Source: Bacteroidetes bacterium GWF2_38_335 (GTDB lineage Bacteria; Bacteroidota; Bacteroidia; Bacteroidales; GWF2-38-335). Taken from it: a stretch of 64,000 nt of DNA. The notes beneath the pieces are model-generated. The model did not search any database. It was not told the DNA's origin and was given only the letters and a program-made list of their open reading frames with translations. Both the position numbers and the translations under genes were made by a program. Where the stretch lies: positions 1 to 64,000 of the forward strand of contig MEOH01000001.1 in assembly GCA_001769535.1 (NCBI GenBank), written 5' to 3'. Positions within the stretch are counted from its first letter, which is position 1. Every line of letters starts with the position of its first letter. Of the stretch, positions 8,966 through 18,326 are shown piece after piece.

Positions 8966-9240
8966 TGAGTTGGATGTGAATTTTTTTGGATTATTGAAAA
9001 ATGTGGGGTTGATGGGTTGATAGGTTGATAGGTTGATAGGTTAAAACGATACTATCAGACTATCAATTAAATAATTTAAAAAAGAATTACTTAATCTCAA
9101 TTCTTGAAAATGTTTAGGACAGAATTGAAATGAAAGATTGAACCAATTAACAAATTATTATGATCGTAATCAATTTAAGAAATTGTCTGATGATTTCTTT
9201 GGAAGATCAATAATTTCATAATTTGTTAGAAAAGCCATTT
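8966..9240. other. Intergenic region between rpsO and hypothetical gene, with repeat
   Basis: AT-rich, with no gene seen. It contains the octamer repeat at 9007-9046 and imperfect AT-rich dyads near 9160-9230 (AATAATTTCATAATTTGTTA-like) that cannot be interpreted with confidence. Confidence 0.5.
9007..9046. repeat. 8-bp-period tandem repeat (5 units)
   Basis: The octamers GGTTGATG, GGTTGATA (three times) and GGTTAAAA follow one another directly. The array lies upstream of the rpsO promoter. It has the same period as the arrays at 549, 18289 and 50467 but an unrelated sequence. Confidence 0.8.
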
Positions 9241-9807
9241 TTATTCAATTGGTTTAAAAGTAAATTGTTCTTTGCTTAGTCCAACTTCCAAGAATATTCT
9301 TAGTTTATCAAAAAAATTTAAATTAAACGGAATACTATGATTTAAATACCATCCATCAAAAATTTTTGGATGTATTTTAAGCTTTGCCCTGTATATTTTT
9401 CCTCTTACATAAAGTACTTCTTCTGTCCAACCTGTCTTTAAAGGGATTTTTAACCATTCGTTTTCAAGCCGATAAACAAAATTTTCATTAAAGAATAATG
9501 AAGTCAATAATGTTCCTCTTGCTCCCCATTGATCCATTATATCGGGTTTAAGTTCAGAATCTGTTGTGAAATGTGAAAACCATTGATTACAATTTAGTGA
9601 ATCATCACCTTTAAAATGTATATCATATAAAACATCATCGTCATCATCACTCATAAAAACAAAGATAATTTTCGTCTTTATTATTGGATTAGTAGATCTA
9701 ATATAATATTCAGCTTCTATTGAATTATATTCAATAATATACATTGAATTATCTTCAAAACGCTTTTGTATCCACTCTTTCCAGTTTGTTGGTTTCGATT
9801 CTGACAT
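9241..9807 (-). CDS. Hypothetical protein, 188 residues, unrecognised
   Basis: The reading frame is open up to 9894, but I choose the ATG at 9807 (MSESKPTNWKEW). The longer version adds an unlikely hydrophobic Ile/Phe/Tyr-rich stretch and overlaps the helicase gene. A -7 element TATTTTTG at 9833-9826 also lies just upstream of 9807. The protein is acidic and aromatic, with a DDDDD run in the middle (SDDDDDVLYD). There is no signal peptide, transmembrane segment or motif that I recognise. It is visibly more AT-rich than the neighbouring core genes, so it may be a recent arrival. Confidence 0.6.
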   Translation of the reverse strand: MSESKPTNWKEWIQKRFEDNSMYIIEYNSIEAEYYIRSTNPIIKTKIIFVFMSDDDDDVLYDIHFKGDDSLNCNQWFSHFTTDSELKPDIMDQWGARGTLLTSLFFNENFVYRLENEWLKIPLKTGWTEEVLYVRGKIYRAKLKIHPKIFDGWYLNHSIPFNLNFFDKLRIFLEVGLSKEQFTFKPIE

Positions 9808-9825
9808 AAGGAAATTATTATATAA

Positions 9826-9833
9826 CAAAAATA
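9826..9833 (-). promoter_or_regulatory. -7 element TATTTTTG upstream of hypothetical gene
   Basis: On the minus strand TATTTTTG matches TAnnTTTG and lies 18 bases before the ATG at 9807, between the two genes. No TTG was seen at ideal spacing. The site supports the shorter start. Confidence 0.4.
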
Positions 9834-9883
9834 AGTAAATTCTTATTTCAAAAAAATATATAATTATCAAACATTTACACCTC

Positions 9884-12832
9884 CTAATTTTCAAACAACG
9901 ACTTCATATCTTCCAGATCCAAATCCCTCAGCGGATTGTTTGAATTGATAAAATCATCAGCCAGTCCGGCTTTAAATATCTTCAGTTTCTGAATTTTTTC
10001 TTCTACGGTATTTTCAGAGATAAATCTGTACACAAACACTTTTTTGTTTTGCCCGATCCTGTGTGCCCTGCTCACTGCCTGCGATTCAACAGCCGGATTC
10101 CACCACGGGTCAATGATAAAAACATAGTCGGCAGCTGTGAGGTTCAATCCTGTTCCCCCCGACTTCATCGAAATAAGAAAAACCTTGTTATCTTCATCAT
10201 CCTGAAACCTGTCGATGGCTTGCCTGCGTTCATTTTGGTTCATCTCTCCGGTTAGTAATGAATATTCAATTGATTTTTCTTCAAGAAATCCCCTGAACAA
10301 TTCAAGATGTCTGACAAATGAGGAGAAAATGAGCACCTTATGGTTTCCCGCGGCCAGCACCTGGATTCTTTCTGCGATTTCCTCAAACTTACCGGATAAA
10401 TCATTGTAACCCGGATCAATGATTTTCGGATGACAGGCTATTTGCCGCAGTTTCATCAAACCCTGAAGTATAAAAACGGCCAAATCATTTTTACCCTTCT
10501 GTTCAGTGATGTTTTCAATGATGGCATTTCTGATTTTCGATTTTTCGGTCTCGTAAACCTTTTGCTGCAATTCAGACATCTCACAAACCACCTCTTGCTC
10601 GGTGATATCCGGAAGGTCCTTTTCCACGTCATCTTTTCGCCTGCGCAAAATAAAGGGTGAAATGAGTTTTTTAAGCTTTTCGGATTTTGCTGCATCCGAG
10701 CACCTTTCAATGGGAAAAACAAACTCTCTTCCGAAAAAAGTAAGATCGCCAAGCAAACCGGGGTTGATAAAATTCATCTGCGACCACAGATCGGTGATGG
10801 AGTTTTCAACCGGAGTACCTGTTAAAACAATCCGGTATTCGGAATTTATCTTTTTTACCGCTGAATAAATTTTTGAGGTTGGATTTTTAATATACTGACT
10901 TTCATCCAGAATGGCATATAAAAATCTGAAGTCCTTCAGAGATTCATGGTCATTTCTCAAAACCCCATAGCTCGTCAAAATTATCTGGTAATTATTAAAA
11001 ACCTTAAAATCCTTGGTACGGCTGACCCCCGAATGTACCAGGAACTTCAAGTGCGGGACAAATTTCATGATTTCGGCTGCCCAGTTGTGCAATAAAGAAG
11101 TAGGCATCACAATAATAGACGGTGGCTGTTTTGCCGTTTCCACTATTTCTTCCCTTGATGTAAACAAATCAACCTGAATGATTTTCTTTTCAACCACCGG
11201 TTTATCATTCTCATATACAGATGTAAGATGGGTGAGTGTCTGCAGGGTTTTGCCCAAGCCCATGTCATCGGCAAGGCAACCGCCGAAGCGGCTTTCGTGG
11301 AGCAGTTTCAGCCAACCCGCTCCGGTTCTCTGATACGGCCTTAGTGAGGCTTTGATTTTATCAGATATTTTATAGTTTTCAGGATTGTTACCATTGCTGT
11401 AAATTTCCCTCATTTTACTGAAAAAATCAATATTAAGGTCAGGCACAACATTATTAATGAGATGAACATGGTGCTTTGCAACGTTGATTTTCTCACTCTG
11501 CCCCCGGCTGTATTGAAGCAAGTCACGGTATTCGGTAAACCACTCCTCAGGAAGGATGGCTGTTGATCCGTCGGGCAGAATAAACTCACGATTTCCGGTT
11601 AAAATATTGTTCTTGAGCTTTATAAAAGGAATTTTAAATTCGCCAAAATGCACCACTGCAAAAACCCCGAACCAATCCTTTTCTTCGCTGCTGCTTTCAG
11701 AGAACTTTCTGATTTCAAGTGATATTTTATCCAAAAAGTACCTTTTACCATAAAAATCCTGAGAAAGTGCGAATCCGTTTTTTTCAAGGTTTTTAAGATT
11801 TTCATTGATCCACCTGATTAATTCGGTGTTTTGACTTTGCCTGTCTGCTTCAAATATCCCTTTATGACATTCCTTTAATCCCATTTTTGTCAGCAAGCCC
11901 GACAAGTAATTTTCCTTTTCCTGGTCACGGACCGTTTTTTTAAAGTGAAAAACCCCTTTTTCTTCAGTCTTTTCAACAAACACCGATACTTTATCGTTTG
12001 CCCTGATTTGAAGTCTGCCGTATTGAAACTCAAGAATCAGAACCGGCTTACCATCAAGTCCGGCCGAATACATCAGCATAGGTTTGATCTCCGGGTTTAA
12101 CTCCTCAATGACAAAACCAGATGCATTCACTTCATAATTTCTGATGGCATTGGAAACAAAAGTTGTAAAATACTGCTTTTCTAATTTTGGGGGCACATGT
12201 ATGTGTTCGCGTGAAAGGAAAGGGGATAATTTTTTGCTGTCGATATCCGAAAAAACATAAAGTACATGATCAATAATCATGACAGAGGGTTCATTCACAA
12301 TCACTTCACCGGGTTTTCCGGTAAGGGAAATTTCTTTATTTCCGCTTTTAATAGAGAGAAAATACTTAGTTCCTTCAACATTTTTATGAAAATTGAACAC
12401 TGTTTTTACCTCATTTTTTTCGACCATGATCTCATCGGAATCATAGATATTCGAGAACTTATCGTTTTTGTAATACAGCCGGATATCCGATTTAATCAGC
12501 ACCAGCATTAACCGGTAAATTCTCTTTTCAATGTAAGGCCTTATGTGATTTTCAATAAAATCGGGCTTTACCTTATCAAAAAAATCTTTTTGTGTTTTGT
12601 AGTTTTTCGCGAATAACTTAAAAAGGTTCACCTCGTTGTATTCATTGACAATCCTCAGCAATTCTTCCTGGATTGGAGTAAATTTAAATGAATTTGATTT
12701 CAGCGAAGCCAGGGTCACGTTAGAGGAAACCACAGCAAATTCTGATCCCTTTGCCCTGTTTACAAGGTAAAGAAACGGAACAACCCCTAAGTTTTTGTAC
12801 TTTCTTAACGCGACAATAAATTCCTCAGTCAT
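9884..12832 (-). CDS. SNF2-family DEAD-like helicase/ATPase
   Basis: 982 residues. The C-terminal half holds the SNF2 ATPase: Walker A ADDMGLGKTLQTLTHL (about residue 520), the Walker B/DExx box as AILDESQYIKN (DESQ), motif III LTGTPVENSITDLWSQ, and the helicase C motifs GGTGLNLTAADYVFIIDPWW and SRAHRIGQNKKVFVYRF (about 900-930). The N-terminal 480 residues are a less conserved region typical of bacterial Swi2/Snf2 proteins (RapA/HepA relatives). It is expected to translocate on DNA and remodel protein-DNA complexes. No restriction, methylase or other defence gene lies nearby, so a link to a phage-defence system is not supported here. Confidence 0.92.
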   Translation of the reverse strand: MTEEFIVALRKYKNLGVVPFLYLVNRAKGSEFAVVSSNVTLASLKSNSFKFTPIQEELLRIVNEYNEVNLFKLFAKNYKTQKDFFDKVKPDFIENHIRPYIEKRIYRLMLVLIKSDIRLYYKNDKFSNIYDSDEIMVEKNEVKTVFNFHKNVEGTKYFLSIKSGNKEISLTGKPGEVIVNEPSVMIIDHVLYVFSDIDSKKLSPFLSREHIHVPPKLEKQYFTTFVSNAIRNYEVNASGFVIEELNPEIKPMLMYSAGLDGKPVLILEFQYGRLQIRANDKVSVFVEKTEEKGVFHFKKTVRDQEKENYLSGLLTKMGLKECHKGIFEADRQSQNTELIRWINENLKNLEKNGFALSQDFYGKRYFLDKISLEIRKFSESSSEEKDWFGVFAVVHFGEFKIPFIKLKNNILTGNREFILPDGSTAILPEEWFTEYRDLLQYSRGQSEKINVAKHHVHLINNVVPDLNIDFFSKMREIYSNGNNPENYKISDKIKASLRPYQRTGAGWLKLLHESRFGGCLADDMGLGKTLQTLTHLTSVYENDKPVVEKKIIQVDLFTSREEIVETAKQPPSIIVMPTSLLHNWAAEIMKFVPHLKFLVHSGVSRTKDFKVFNNYQIILTSYGVLRNDHESLKDFRFLYAILDESQYIKNPTSKIYSAVKKINSEYRIVLTGTPVENSITDLWSQMNFINPGLLGDLTFFGREFVFPIERCSDAAKSEKLKKLISPFILRRRKDDVEKDLPDITEQEVVCEMSELQQKVYETEKSKIRNAIIENITEQKGKNDLAVFILQGLMKLRQIACHPKIIDPGYNDLSGKFEEIAERIQVLAAGNHKVLIFSSFVRHLELFRGFLEEKSIEYSLLTGEMNQNERRQAIDRFQDDEDNKVFLISMKSGGTGLNLTAADYVFIIDPWWNPAVESQAVSRAHRIGQNKKVFVYRFISENTVEEKIQKLKIFKAGLADDFINSNNPLRDLDLEDMKSLFEN

Positions 12833-12940
12833 TTTTAATGATAAAGCTTTTTAATAGATACAACTTGTAAAGATACGGATTTTTACAGACGGTTATCGTG
12901 GGTAGATTGATATTTATTATATTCCGGGCAGGGTATCAAC

Positions 12941-12971
12941 GTCAGGGCGCGACTCAAAGTCGCACCCTGAC
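12941..12971. repeat. Inverted repeat at the 3' end of the sugar reductase gene
   Basis: GTCAGGGCGCGACT and AGTCGCACCCTGAC form a 14-bp stem with one G-T pair and a 3-base CAA loop. It touches the stop codon at 12971-12973. There is no T run on the minus-strand side, so it looks more like a REP-type element or mRNA 3'-end stabiliser than a classical terminator. Confidence 0.6.
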
Positions 12972-13879
12972 TATACAAATTTTCCCAACTGCTCCTTAAA
13001 CAACTTCAACCCTTCATCAAAAGAAACAGGATTGTAGCCCAGTTCAATTCGTGCTTTTGTAATATCAAAACCGGTGCGTGGCGGACGTTTGGCTTTTTCA
13101 TTCAGACTGATTGAGCTGACAGGTGAAATAAGGGCTTTATCAAGGTTAAAAACTTCTGCAACCTTTAACGCCATTTCATAAATGCTGAGATATTGCGGTC
13201 CGGATATATGAAATATTCCCTGTGCATTATTTTCTGCCACAAGCAAACAGCCAAGGGCAAGGTCTTCGGCATAGGTCGGGGTTCTGAATTGATCATCAAC
13301 AACCTTTATGGCATTTCCCTGTTCAAGATTGTTTTTTACCCAAAGTACAATATTTGAACGAACCATGTTTTTATTCAGTCCGTACACCAAAACCGTCCTA
13401 ACAACAGCTTTACTTACAGCATTTTCAAGGACATACTCCTCTCCTGCCAGTTTGGAATATCCGTAAAAACTCACTGGGTTTGGTGTGTCGCTTTCGGAAT
13501 ACATTCCCTTTACCCCGTCAAAAACAAAATCGGTTGAAAGATGAATCAGTTGTGCTTGATATTTATTGCAACATTTTACCAGGTTTTTCACTCCGTTCAG
13601 GTTTATTTCCATCGCCATCACATGGTCGGCTTCGCACTCATCGGCATTGGTGGCCCCGGAAGCGTTGATCAACACTTCGGGTTTATATTTACTAATGATA
13701 TAGTCGCATTCAGAAAAATTTGTGATATCAAGTGTTTCAAAAATGTATCCTGTGTTATCGGGAAAACGGTCAGGACTTTTTGATGTGGCTACCAAATTAA
13801 TTTCCGGTTGGTTTTTCAGAAGCTGTATGAGCTTTTGTCCGGTTAACCCGTTGCTGCCGGTTATTAGTATGGTTTTCAT
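12971..13879 (-). CDS. NAD(P)-dependent sugar-nucleotide reductase (RmlD-like SDR)
   Basis: 302 residues. The N-terminal Rossmann motif is TGSNGLTGQKL, and the extended-SDR catalytic YxxxK is present as YGYSKLAGEE (about residue 140). Motifs such as LIHLSTDFVFDG and TPTYAEDLA place it in the RmlD (dTDP-4-dehydrorhamnose reductase) branch. The other rml genes are not adjacent, so the exact substrate is uncertain. It may act on another nucleotide sugar or a methionine adenosyltransferase-beta-like partner. It is a stand-alone gene with its own upstream gap. Confidence 0.82.
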   Translation of the reverse strand: MKTILITGSNGLTGQKLIQLLKNQPEINLVATSKSPDRFPDNTGYIFETLDITNFSECDYIISKYKPEVLINASGATNADECEADHVMAMEINLNGVKNLVKCCNKYQAQLIHLSTDFVFDGVKGMYSESDTPNPVSFYGYSKLAGEEYVLENAVSKAVVRTVLVYGLNKNMVRSNIVLWVKNNLEQGNAIKVVDDQFRTPTYAEDLALGCLLVAENNAQGIFHISGPQYLSIYEMALKVAEVFNLDKALISPVSSISLNEKAKRPPRTGFDITKARIELGYNPVSFDEGLKLFKEQLGKFV

Positions 13880-13991
13880 TTTTTAAGTTTATACAAAAAA
13901 CTGATCGAAAATTCTCTTGAACAGGCCTTAAGTTCTTGGTTTTTTATACATAATGTATCAAATGACAATGAAAATATTAAAATTCAGCAAA

Positions 13992-15668
13992 TTAAAATAA
14001 TTCAAATCTCGTAAATTCAAATTCATGAAATTCTTCTCCCTTGTAGCCGGTTTCCATTAATGTAATAATACATTTTCCATTTATTAAAATCTCATTAAGA
14101 TTAAAGACATCAAGCTTTTTTTGTTTAGTATTCTGATCTTTATTTCCACTTTCTTCAAACTTTTTATACTCATCAGGATATTTTTCCTTCAAATATACCG
14201 CAAAATCCTTGACTAGTTTTAACAACTCCATAGATTCAATGGATGTCATTTTTTTAAGTTTGTCCAAAATCTCAATAATATGAGGATCATTTACAAATTT
14301 ATATCCAGAAACAATTTCCTTGTTGCTTTTATCAGTATATAATTTGTTGAAAACACTCTTATATACCTTAGCTAAAAAAAGAACATAAACTGAATCAATA
14401 TCACCATTTTGGTTTACAAAACACAACTGTTCCTTCCATTTACTTTGATTCACAAGTACAAGTTCATTTCCATTCCCTCTTAATGGAAATTGTGGTCCAT
14501 TATTATTTTCACACCTATATGAAAAATCAGATTTGAAGGAACGGTCCCAAATAACTTCACCATTTTCCATATTTAATTTCATAATAACTGTATTGGTAAT
14601 AATATTAAGTTCATGAACATTCGTTTCTTTTGGATCTGGTCCGGAAAAAGATTTACCTTTATGAAACACTTCACCAACAATATATAAACCATCATTTATT
14701 ATAATAGGTTTATGCAAATGTAGAGATGCTTCCAATTTTCCTTCTTCATTTTTTTTCTTATATTCTAATAATTCCTTATCATACTTATAAAAGCCATCAA
14801 AATCCATTAAATCATAATATTTTATCCAAGATTGTTCACCATTAACATATCTAGAAATAAAGACTGCAGGTGAATAATAAATGTCTTTGTTCAGGGGCTT
14901 ATCTTCTTTTTTATATCTTCCAATTACATAAAAAGAACTTTTACTTTCAAAAGAAATAATAATTTCTGGTTCTTTATCTCCTTTTGGTTCTTTTACTTTA
15001 TAAGAAGGGGCTATTCTTTCACCATTCAAATCAAATCTAACAATTTCAAACTCATTTAAGGAATCCTTGCTTAAAACAGGTAATAAAACTTCATTGTTCA
15101 TATTGTCAAAATACAATTTACCGAAACTGTCAAATTCCATTTCAACAATTTGCTTATTACTTAAATTAATTACATAAAGCATGTGTATGAATTTTCCTAA
15201 AACAGGTTTTAAATAGTTAATAAAAACTGTTTTTGAATTTACTTCCCAATTAAAATCTTCAGATTTTTCAATTATAAAAATATCACTTTTTAATAATTCC
15301 TTTGTTTTAAAATTATATGAAACTACCTGAGAGTTTCCGTTATAATAATAGCTGTTATTATATATGGCATAGACAATATCATCACGGAATATAATTTTAC
15401 AGGGATTTTCATCAAAATCCTTATGATCGACCATAAATTCCTTTTCTTCTATAAGTTGATTATCAAAATTATATTTGGATAGTACTTTTAACTGATTTTT
15501 TTCCCCATCTATAGTTCTAATAACAATATATTCATCATCATCCTGGGCTACTGAAACATAATTTGAATGAATAATGAATTCATTTTTATTGTCTTGTCCA
15601 ATTAACCAAGTCACATTTAGAAATAATAAACTAATTAAAATCAAGGCTTTAAAAGATTTTGCTTTCAT
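13992..15668 (-). CDS. Exported protein of unknown function, possibly beta-propeller
   Basis: 558 residues starting with a good signal peptide (MKAKSFKALILISLLFLNVTWLIGQ). I do not recognise a family. The body alternates short strand-like segments with phrases reminiscent of propeller blades (for example IVRFDLNGERI, GLYIVGEVF, NMENGEVIWDRSF), so a PQQ/WD-like propeller is plausible but not shown. The C-terminal quarter is lysine- and glutamate-rich and probably helical. The gene is strongly AT-biased compared with its neighbours and stands alone between the sugar reductase and DUF2851 genes, which suggests a lineage-specific gene. Confidence 0.65.
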   Translation of the reverse strand: MKAKSFKALILISLLFLNVTWLIGQDNKNEFIIHSNYVSVAQDDDEYIVIRTIDGEKNQLKVLSKYNFDNQLIEEKEFMVDHKDFDENPCKIIFRDDIVYAIYNNSYYYNGNSQVVSYNFKTKELLKSDIFIIEKSEDFNWEVNSKTVFINYLKPVLGKFIHMLYVINLSNKQIVEMEFDSFGKLYFDNMNNEVLLPVLSKDSLNEFEIVRFDLNGERIAPSYKVKEPKGDKEPEIIISFESKSSFYVIGRYKKEDKPLNKDIYYSPAVFISRYVNGEQSWIKYYDLMDFDGFYKYDKELLEYKKKNEEGKLEASLHLHKPIIINDGLYIVGEVFHKGKSFSGPDPKETNVHELNIITNTVIMKLNMENGEVIWDRSFKSDFSYRCENNNGPQFPLRGNGNELVLVNQSKWKEQLCFVNQNGDIDSVYVLFLAKVYKSVFNKLYTDKSNKEIVSGYKFVNDPHIIEILDKLKKMTSIESMELLKLVKDFAVYLKEKYPDEYKKFEESGNKDQNTKQKKLDVFNLNEILINGKCIITLMETGYKGEEFHEFEFTRFELF

Positions 15669-15839
15669 TCTTGTATATTAAAAATTGAAAAATTTTTCTA
15701 ATTTAATAAGAAAAGTAATTTGTTCAAAATAATATTTTCCGTAAAATTAAAGTATTGTGCTGATTACTAACTTTAGTAATTGATTCAGAATGCCTTCGCT
15801 TAAAAATTTTTAAAGAAAATAACGGTTATTGGTGAAACT

Positions 15840-17123
15840 CTAATAGGACGGTGAGCCTGTTTTAAGCAAATGATATCCAATATTACAATAAAAACACTTT
15901 TTTAAATCGCAATACTCATTTGAAAGTTGAAGCAAGGCTTGCGTATGCGCGGCATTTTCAGCAAAAATTCCCTGTTTTTTCCAATTTGTTATTATGGAGT
16001 TTTCCTCGGGAGGGAGTTGATCAAGAATCTGCAGAATTTTTTCGGCCCGCTCTGGTTCAGAATAATAGCGATAATAAGAGAATTTTACAGGCACAATGGT
16101 GTTAATGAGTATGGCATTCACGGCCTCTTTGCCCAGGTTTTTTGTTTTTTCAAGCGATTCGGCAGTAAAATTATAATGTGTTTTCCAGAAGCCATCAAGC
16201 TCTACGGTGAACAGCTCCCTCAATTGAAGGATGTCATCGGTTTTGATGATATCCGAAAACAAAGAACCATTGTCATTGATCAACTTTGCCAGAAAAGCAA
16301 GTCGGATTGTAGGGAAATTGACCGGACGGGTTTTCGAGAATTTCCACAGATACCCGTCAATACTTTTCAAACGGTATTTGTGTTTCAGAAAAAAGTACTC
16401 TTTTTCGAGTGAGACGAGATACCGTGGCTTTTCATTATATATTTCAGGCAGACCGGATTGTCCGAACAATATGGCTTCAATCTGAGGAAGGTTGCCTGAA
16501 TGTTTTTTAAGCAGGGTAAGGCTAAACGAATTGGCCAGCAGTTCAAAAGGAAGGGCATTTTTACCAAAACCAAAGTTTCTGAACAGCACTTTGTAAAAGG
16601 TTTCCTCCCAGTCATTTTGATTATTCTCAAGGATTTTTAATATTTCATTGGATTTTCTTTCGATTCGTTCAAAAAGCAATCTGTCGAGCCAACTCTGCAG
16701 TACCATGGCATCAGTCTTTTCAAGCTTTCCGGAGCATAACTTTTTTCCTTCATTGCTTTTCATACCTAAAAAATCTGAAAGCAGATTGCGGTTGTAATTA
16801 AGTTTAACGGTTACCGGTTCTGACCCGCTTTCCATTTTCACCGGCCTGTCATATTCCTCTACAATATGCAATATCACATTATTATATGCCTGATCAGTAT
16901 GATGATTATGTTTTTCCCAATCAGAGGATTTGACATGAATTTCAACATTGCCTGCCCACAGGGTTTCATTGATCTTTATTTTGGCATTGAAGAAATCGGG
17001 ACCTGAATCATAATTATGAATTCCGGTGCTTATTACGGAAACATTTTCTCCTTTAAAAGAAGTAATATTTTCAGGATAAAACAATTTGTTTTTCCAGATA
17101 AAGTGAAGGAATTCCTCTGTCAT
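15840..17123 (-). CDS. DUF2851 family protein
   Basis: 427 residues. The N-terminus carries the family pattern FLHFIWKNKLF, HNYDSGPDFFNAKIKI and WAGNVEIHVKSSDWEKHNHH, which is reminiscent of a nuclease-like fold. The C-terminus ends with a Cys pair (LKKCFYCNIGYHLLK). The family is nearly restricted to Bacteroidota and has no established function. It is read alone on the minus strand, and the unknown exported gene lies downstream. The assignment rests on recalled family motifs. Confidence 0.85.
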   Translation of the reverse strand: MTEEFLHFIWKNKLFYPENITSFKGENVSVISTGIHNYDSGPDFFNAKIKINETLWAGNVEIHVKSSDWEKHNHHTDQAYNNVILHIVEEYDRPVKMESGSEPVTVKLNYNRNLLSDFLGMKSNEGKKLCSGKLEKTDAMVLQSWLDRLLFERIERKSNEILKILENNQNDWEETFYKVLFRNFGFGKNALPFELLANSFSLTLLKKHSGNLPQIEAILFGQSGLPEIYNEKPRYLVSLEKEYFFLKHKYRLKSIDGYLWKFSKTRPVNFPTIRLAFLAKLINDNGSLFSDIIKTDDILQLRELFTVELDGFWKTHYNFTAESLEKTKNLGKEAVNAILINTIVPVKFSYYRYYSEPERAEKILQILDQLPPEENSIITNWKKQGIFAENAAHTQALLQLSNEYCDLKKCFYCNIGYHLLKTGSPSY

Positions 17124-17250
17124 TTGTTTTTAACAATAAAATTAATTATTTTGTTGTTAATTACAAAAAAGATGACATATTTTTTGCCGCTATGACGCGA
17201 ATTATAAAAATCATTGTTTGGAGAAGCCAATAAAACCCTGGGATCAGTTC

Positions 17251-17336
17251 GACTAGATAATTTCAGTTCACTATCGCTCCTGAAATTATAGTCTCACTGA
17301 TTTAAGTTTTCATTCGCACTCCCGATAATTATCGGG
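17251..17336. repeat. Two inverted repeats in the pyrF-DUF2851 gap
   Basis: The first hairpin pairs 17251-17266 with 17280-17293 (TAATTTCAG / CTGAAATTA core, extended by GACTA/TAGTC with a 2-base bulge). The second is the perfect 16-bp palindrome CCCGATAATTATCGGG at 17321-17336, 31 bases downstream of the pyrF stop. Palindromes of this CCCGATA..TATCGGG type are, to my recollection, frequent in intergenic DNA of Bacteroidota. The 243-base gap holds no gene that I can see. Confidence 0.6.
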
Positions 17337-17366
17337 AAGCGGCAAAAATCAATTATTCTATGAAAA

Positions 17367-18197
17367 TTACATCAGATTTTTCTTCTTAAGCAGTATTTCC
17401 ATCTCATCACGCACCTCCATAGCTGCTTTTTTAACATGAGATGCAAAATCGGGTGTAGTATCCACATATATAATAGCACGGCTCGAATTTACAAGTAAAC
17501 CACAGGTGCTGGTCATTCCGAATTCAGCCACTTCCTGTAGACTGCCACCCTGTGCCCCTACGCCAGGTACAAGCAGAAAATGATTGGGAACAATCTTCCT
17601 TATTTCGGCAAGTTTTTCGGCTTTGGTTGCTCCAACTACATACATCATGGAGTTGTGATCGGCCCATTTTTGTGAATTGCGCAACACTTTTTCAAAAAGC
17701 ATTTCGCCTTCGGGGTTTTTGAAATACTGAAAATCCTCAGCGCCTTTGTTGGAGGTAAGAGCAAGCAGAATTACCCACTTATCCTTATACCCTAAGAATG
17801 GAGAAACAGAATCTTCGCCCATATAAGGGGCAACAGTCACTGCATCAAAATTCATTTTTTCAAAAAATGCTTTGGCATACATCTGTGAAGTGTTACCTAT
17901 ATCGCCGCGTTTGGCATCGGCAATGATAAACTGATCGGGATAGTTGGTTCTAATATAATCAACGGTTTTCTGCAGGCTAACCCATCCCTGAACGCCCATG
18001 CACTCGTAGAATGCGAGATTTGGCTTGTAAGCCACTGTGTACTCTTGTGTATTGTCAACAACAATGCGGTTAAATTCGAACATGGGATCTTCTGTTTCAA
18101 GAAGATGCTGTGGGATTTTTTTTATGTCGGTATCAAGCCCCACGCAAAGGAAGGACTTTTTTCTTTTGATGTTTTCGAAGAGGTTTTGTGCGTTCAT
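17367..18197 (-). CDS. pyrF: Orotidine 5'-phosphate decarboxylase
   Basis: 276 residues, the longer type-2 (pyrF subfamily 2) form. The catalytic motif [16 protein letters not shown] is present (about residue 88-103), preceded by [13 protein letters not shown] near the N-terminus and followed by the phosphate-binding VPGVGAQGG. It makes UMP, the last step of de novo pyrimidine synthesis, in the cytoplasm. It follows purM and prfA on the same strand, with a 129-base gap from prfA that carries an octamer repeat. Confidence 0.95.
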   Translation of the reverse strand: MNAQNLFENIKRKKSFLCVGLDTDIKKIPQHLLETEDPMFEFNRIVVDNTQEYTVAYKPNLAFYECMGVQGWVSLQKTVDYIRTNYPDQFIIADAKRGDIGNTSQMYAKAFFEKMNFDAVTVAPYMGEDSVSPFLGYKDKWVILLALTSNKGAEDFQYFKNPEGEMLFEKVLRNSQKWADHNSMMYVVGATKAEKLAEIRKIVPNHFLLVPGVGAQGGSLQEVAEFGMTSTCGLLVNSSRAIIYVDTTPDFASHVKKAAMEVRDEMEILLKKKNLM

Positions 18198-18249
18198 GAA
18201 ATTATCTATTTATATTTTTTTATAGTAGCAAATTTGCTTTTATGTTCGT

Positions 18250-18320
18250 CATCCGATAGCGGATGCGAGGATCATATTAACATCTGCTAATTTACCAATT
18301 TACGAATTTACGAATTTGCC
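18250..18320. repeat. Small hairpin and 8-bp-period repeat between prfA and pyrF
   Basis: CATCCG-ATAG-CGGATG forms a hairpin at 18250-18265. From 18289 to 18320 there are four octamers: AATTTACC, AATTTACG, AATTTACG and AATTTGCC. The array ends 6 bases before the prfA stop at 18327. It is the third octamer-period locus in the window. Confidence 0.7.
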
Positions 18321-18326
18321 AATCAC

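Noticed and set aside
9884-12832. SNF2 helicase as part of a defence island (DISARM-like)
   Set aside because: No methylase, nuclease, PLD or DUF1998 gene nearby. Neighbours are housekeeping or unknown.
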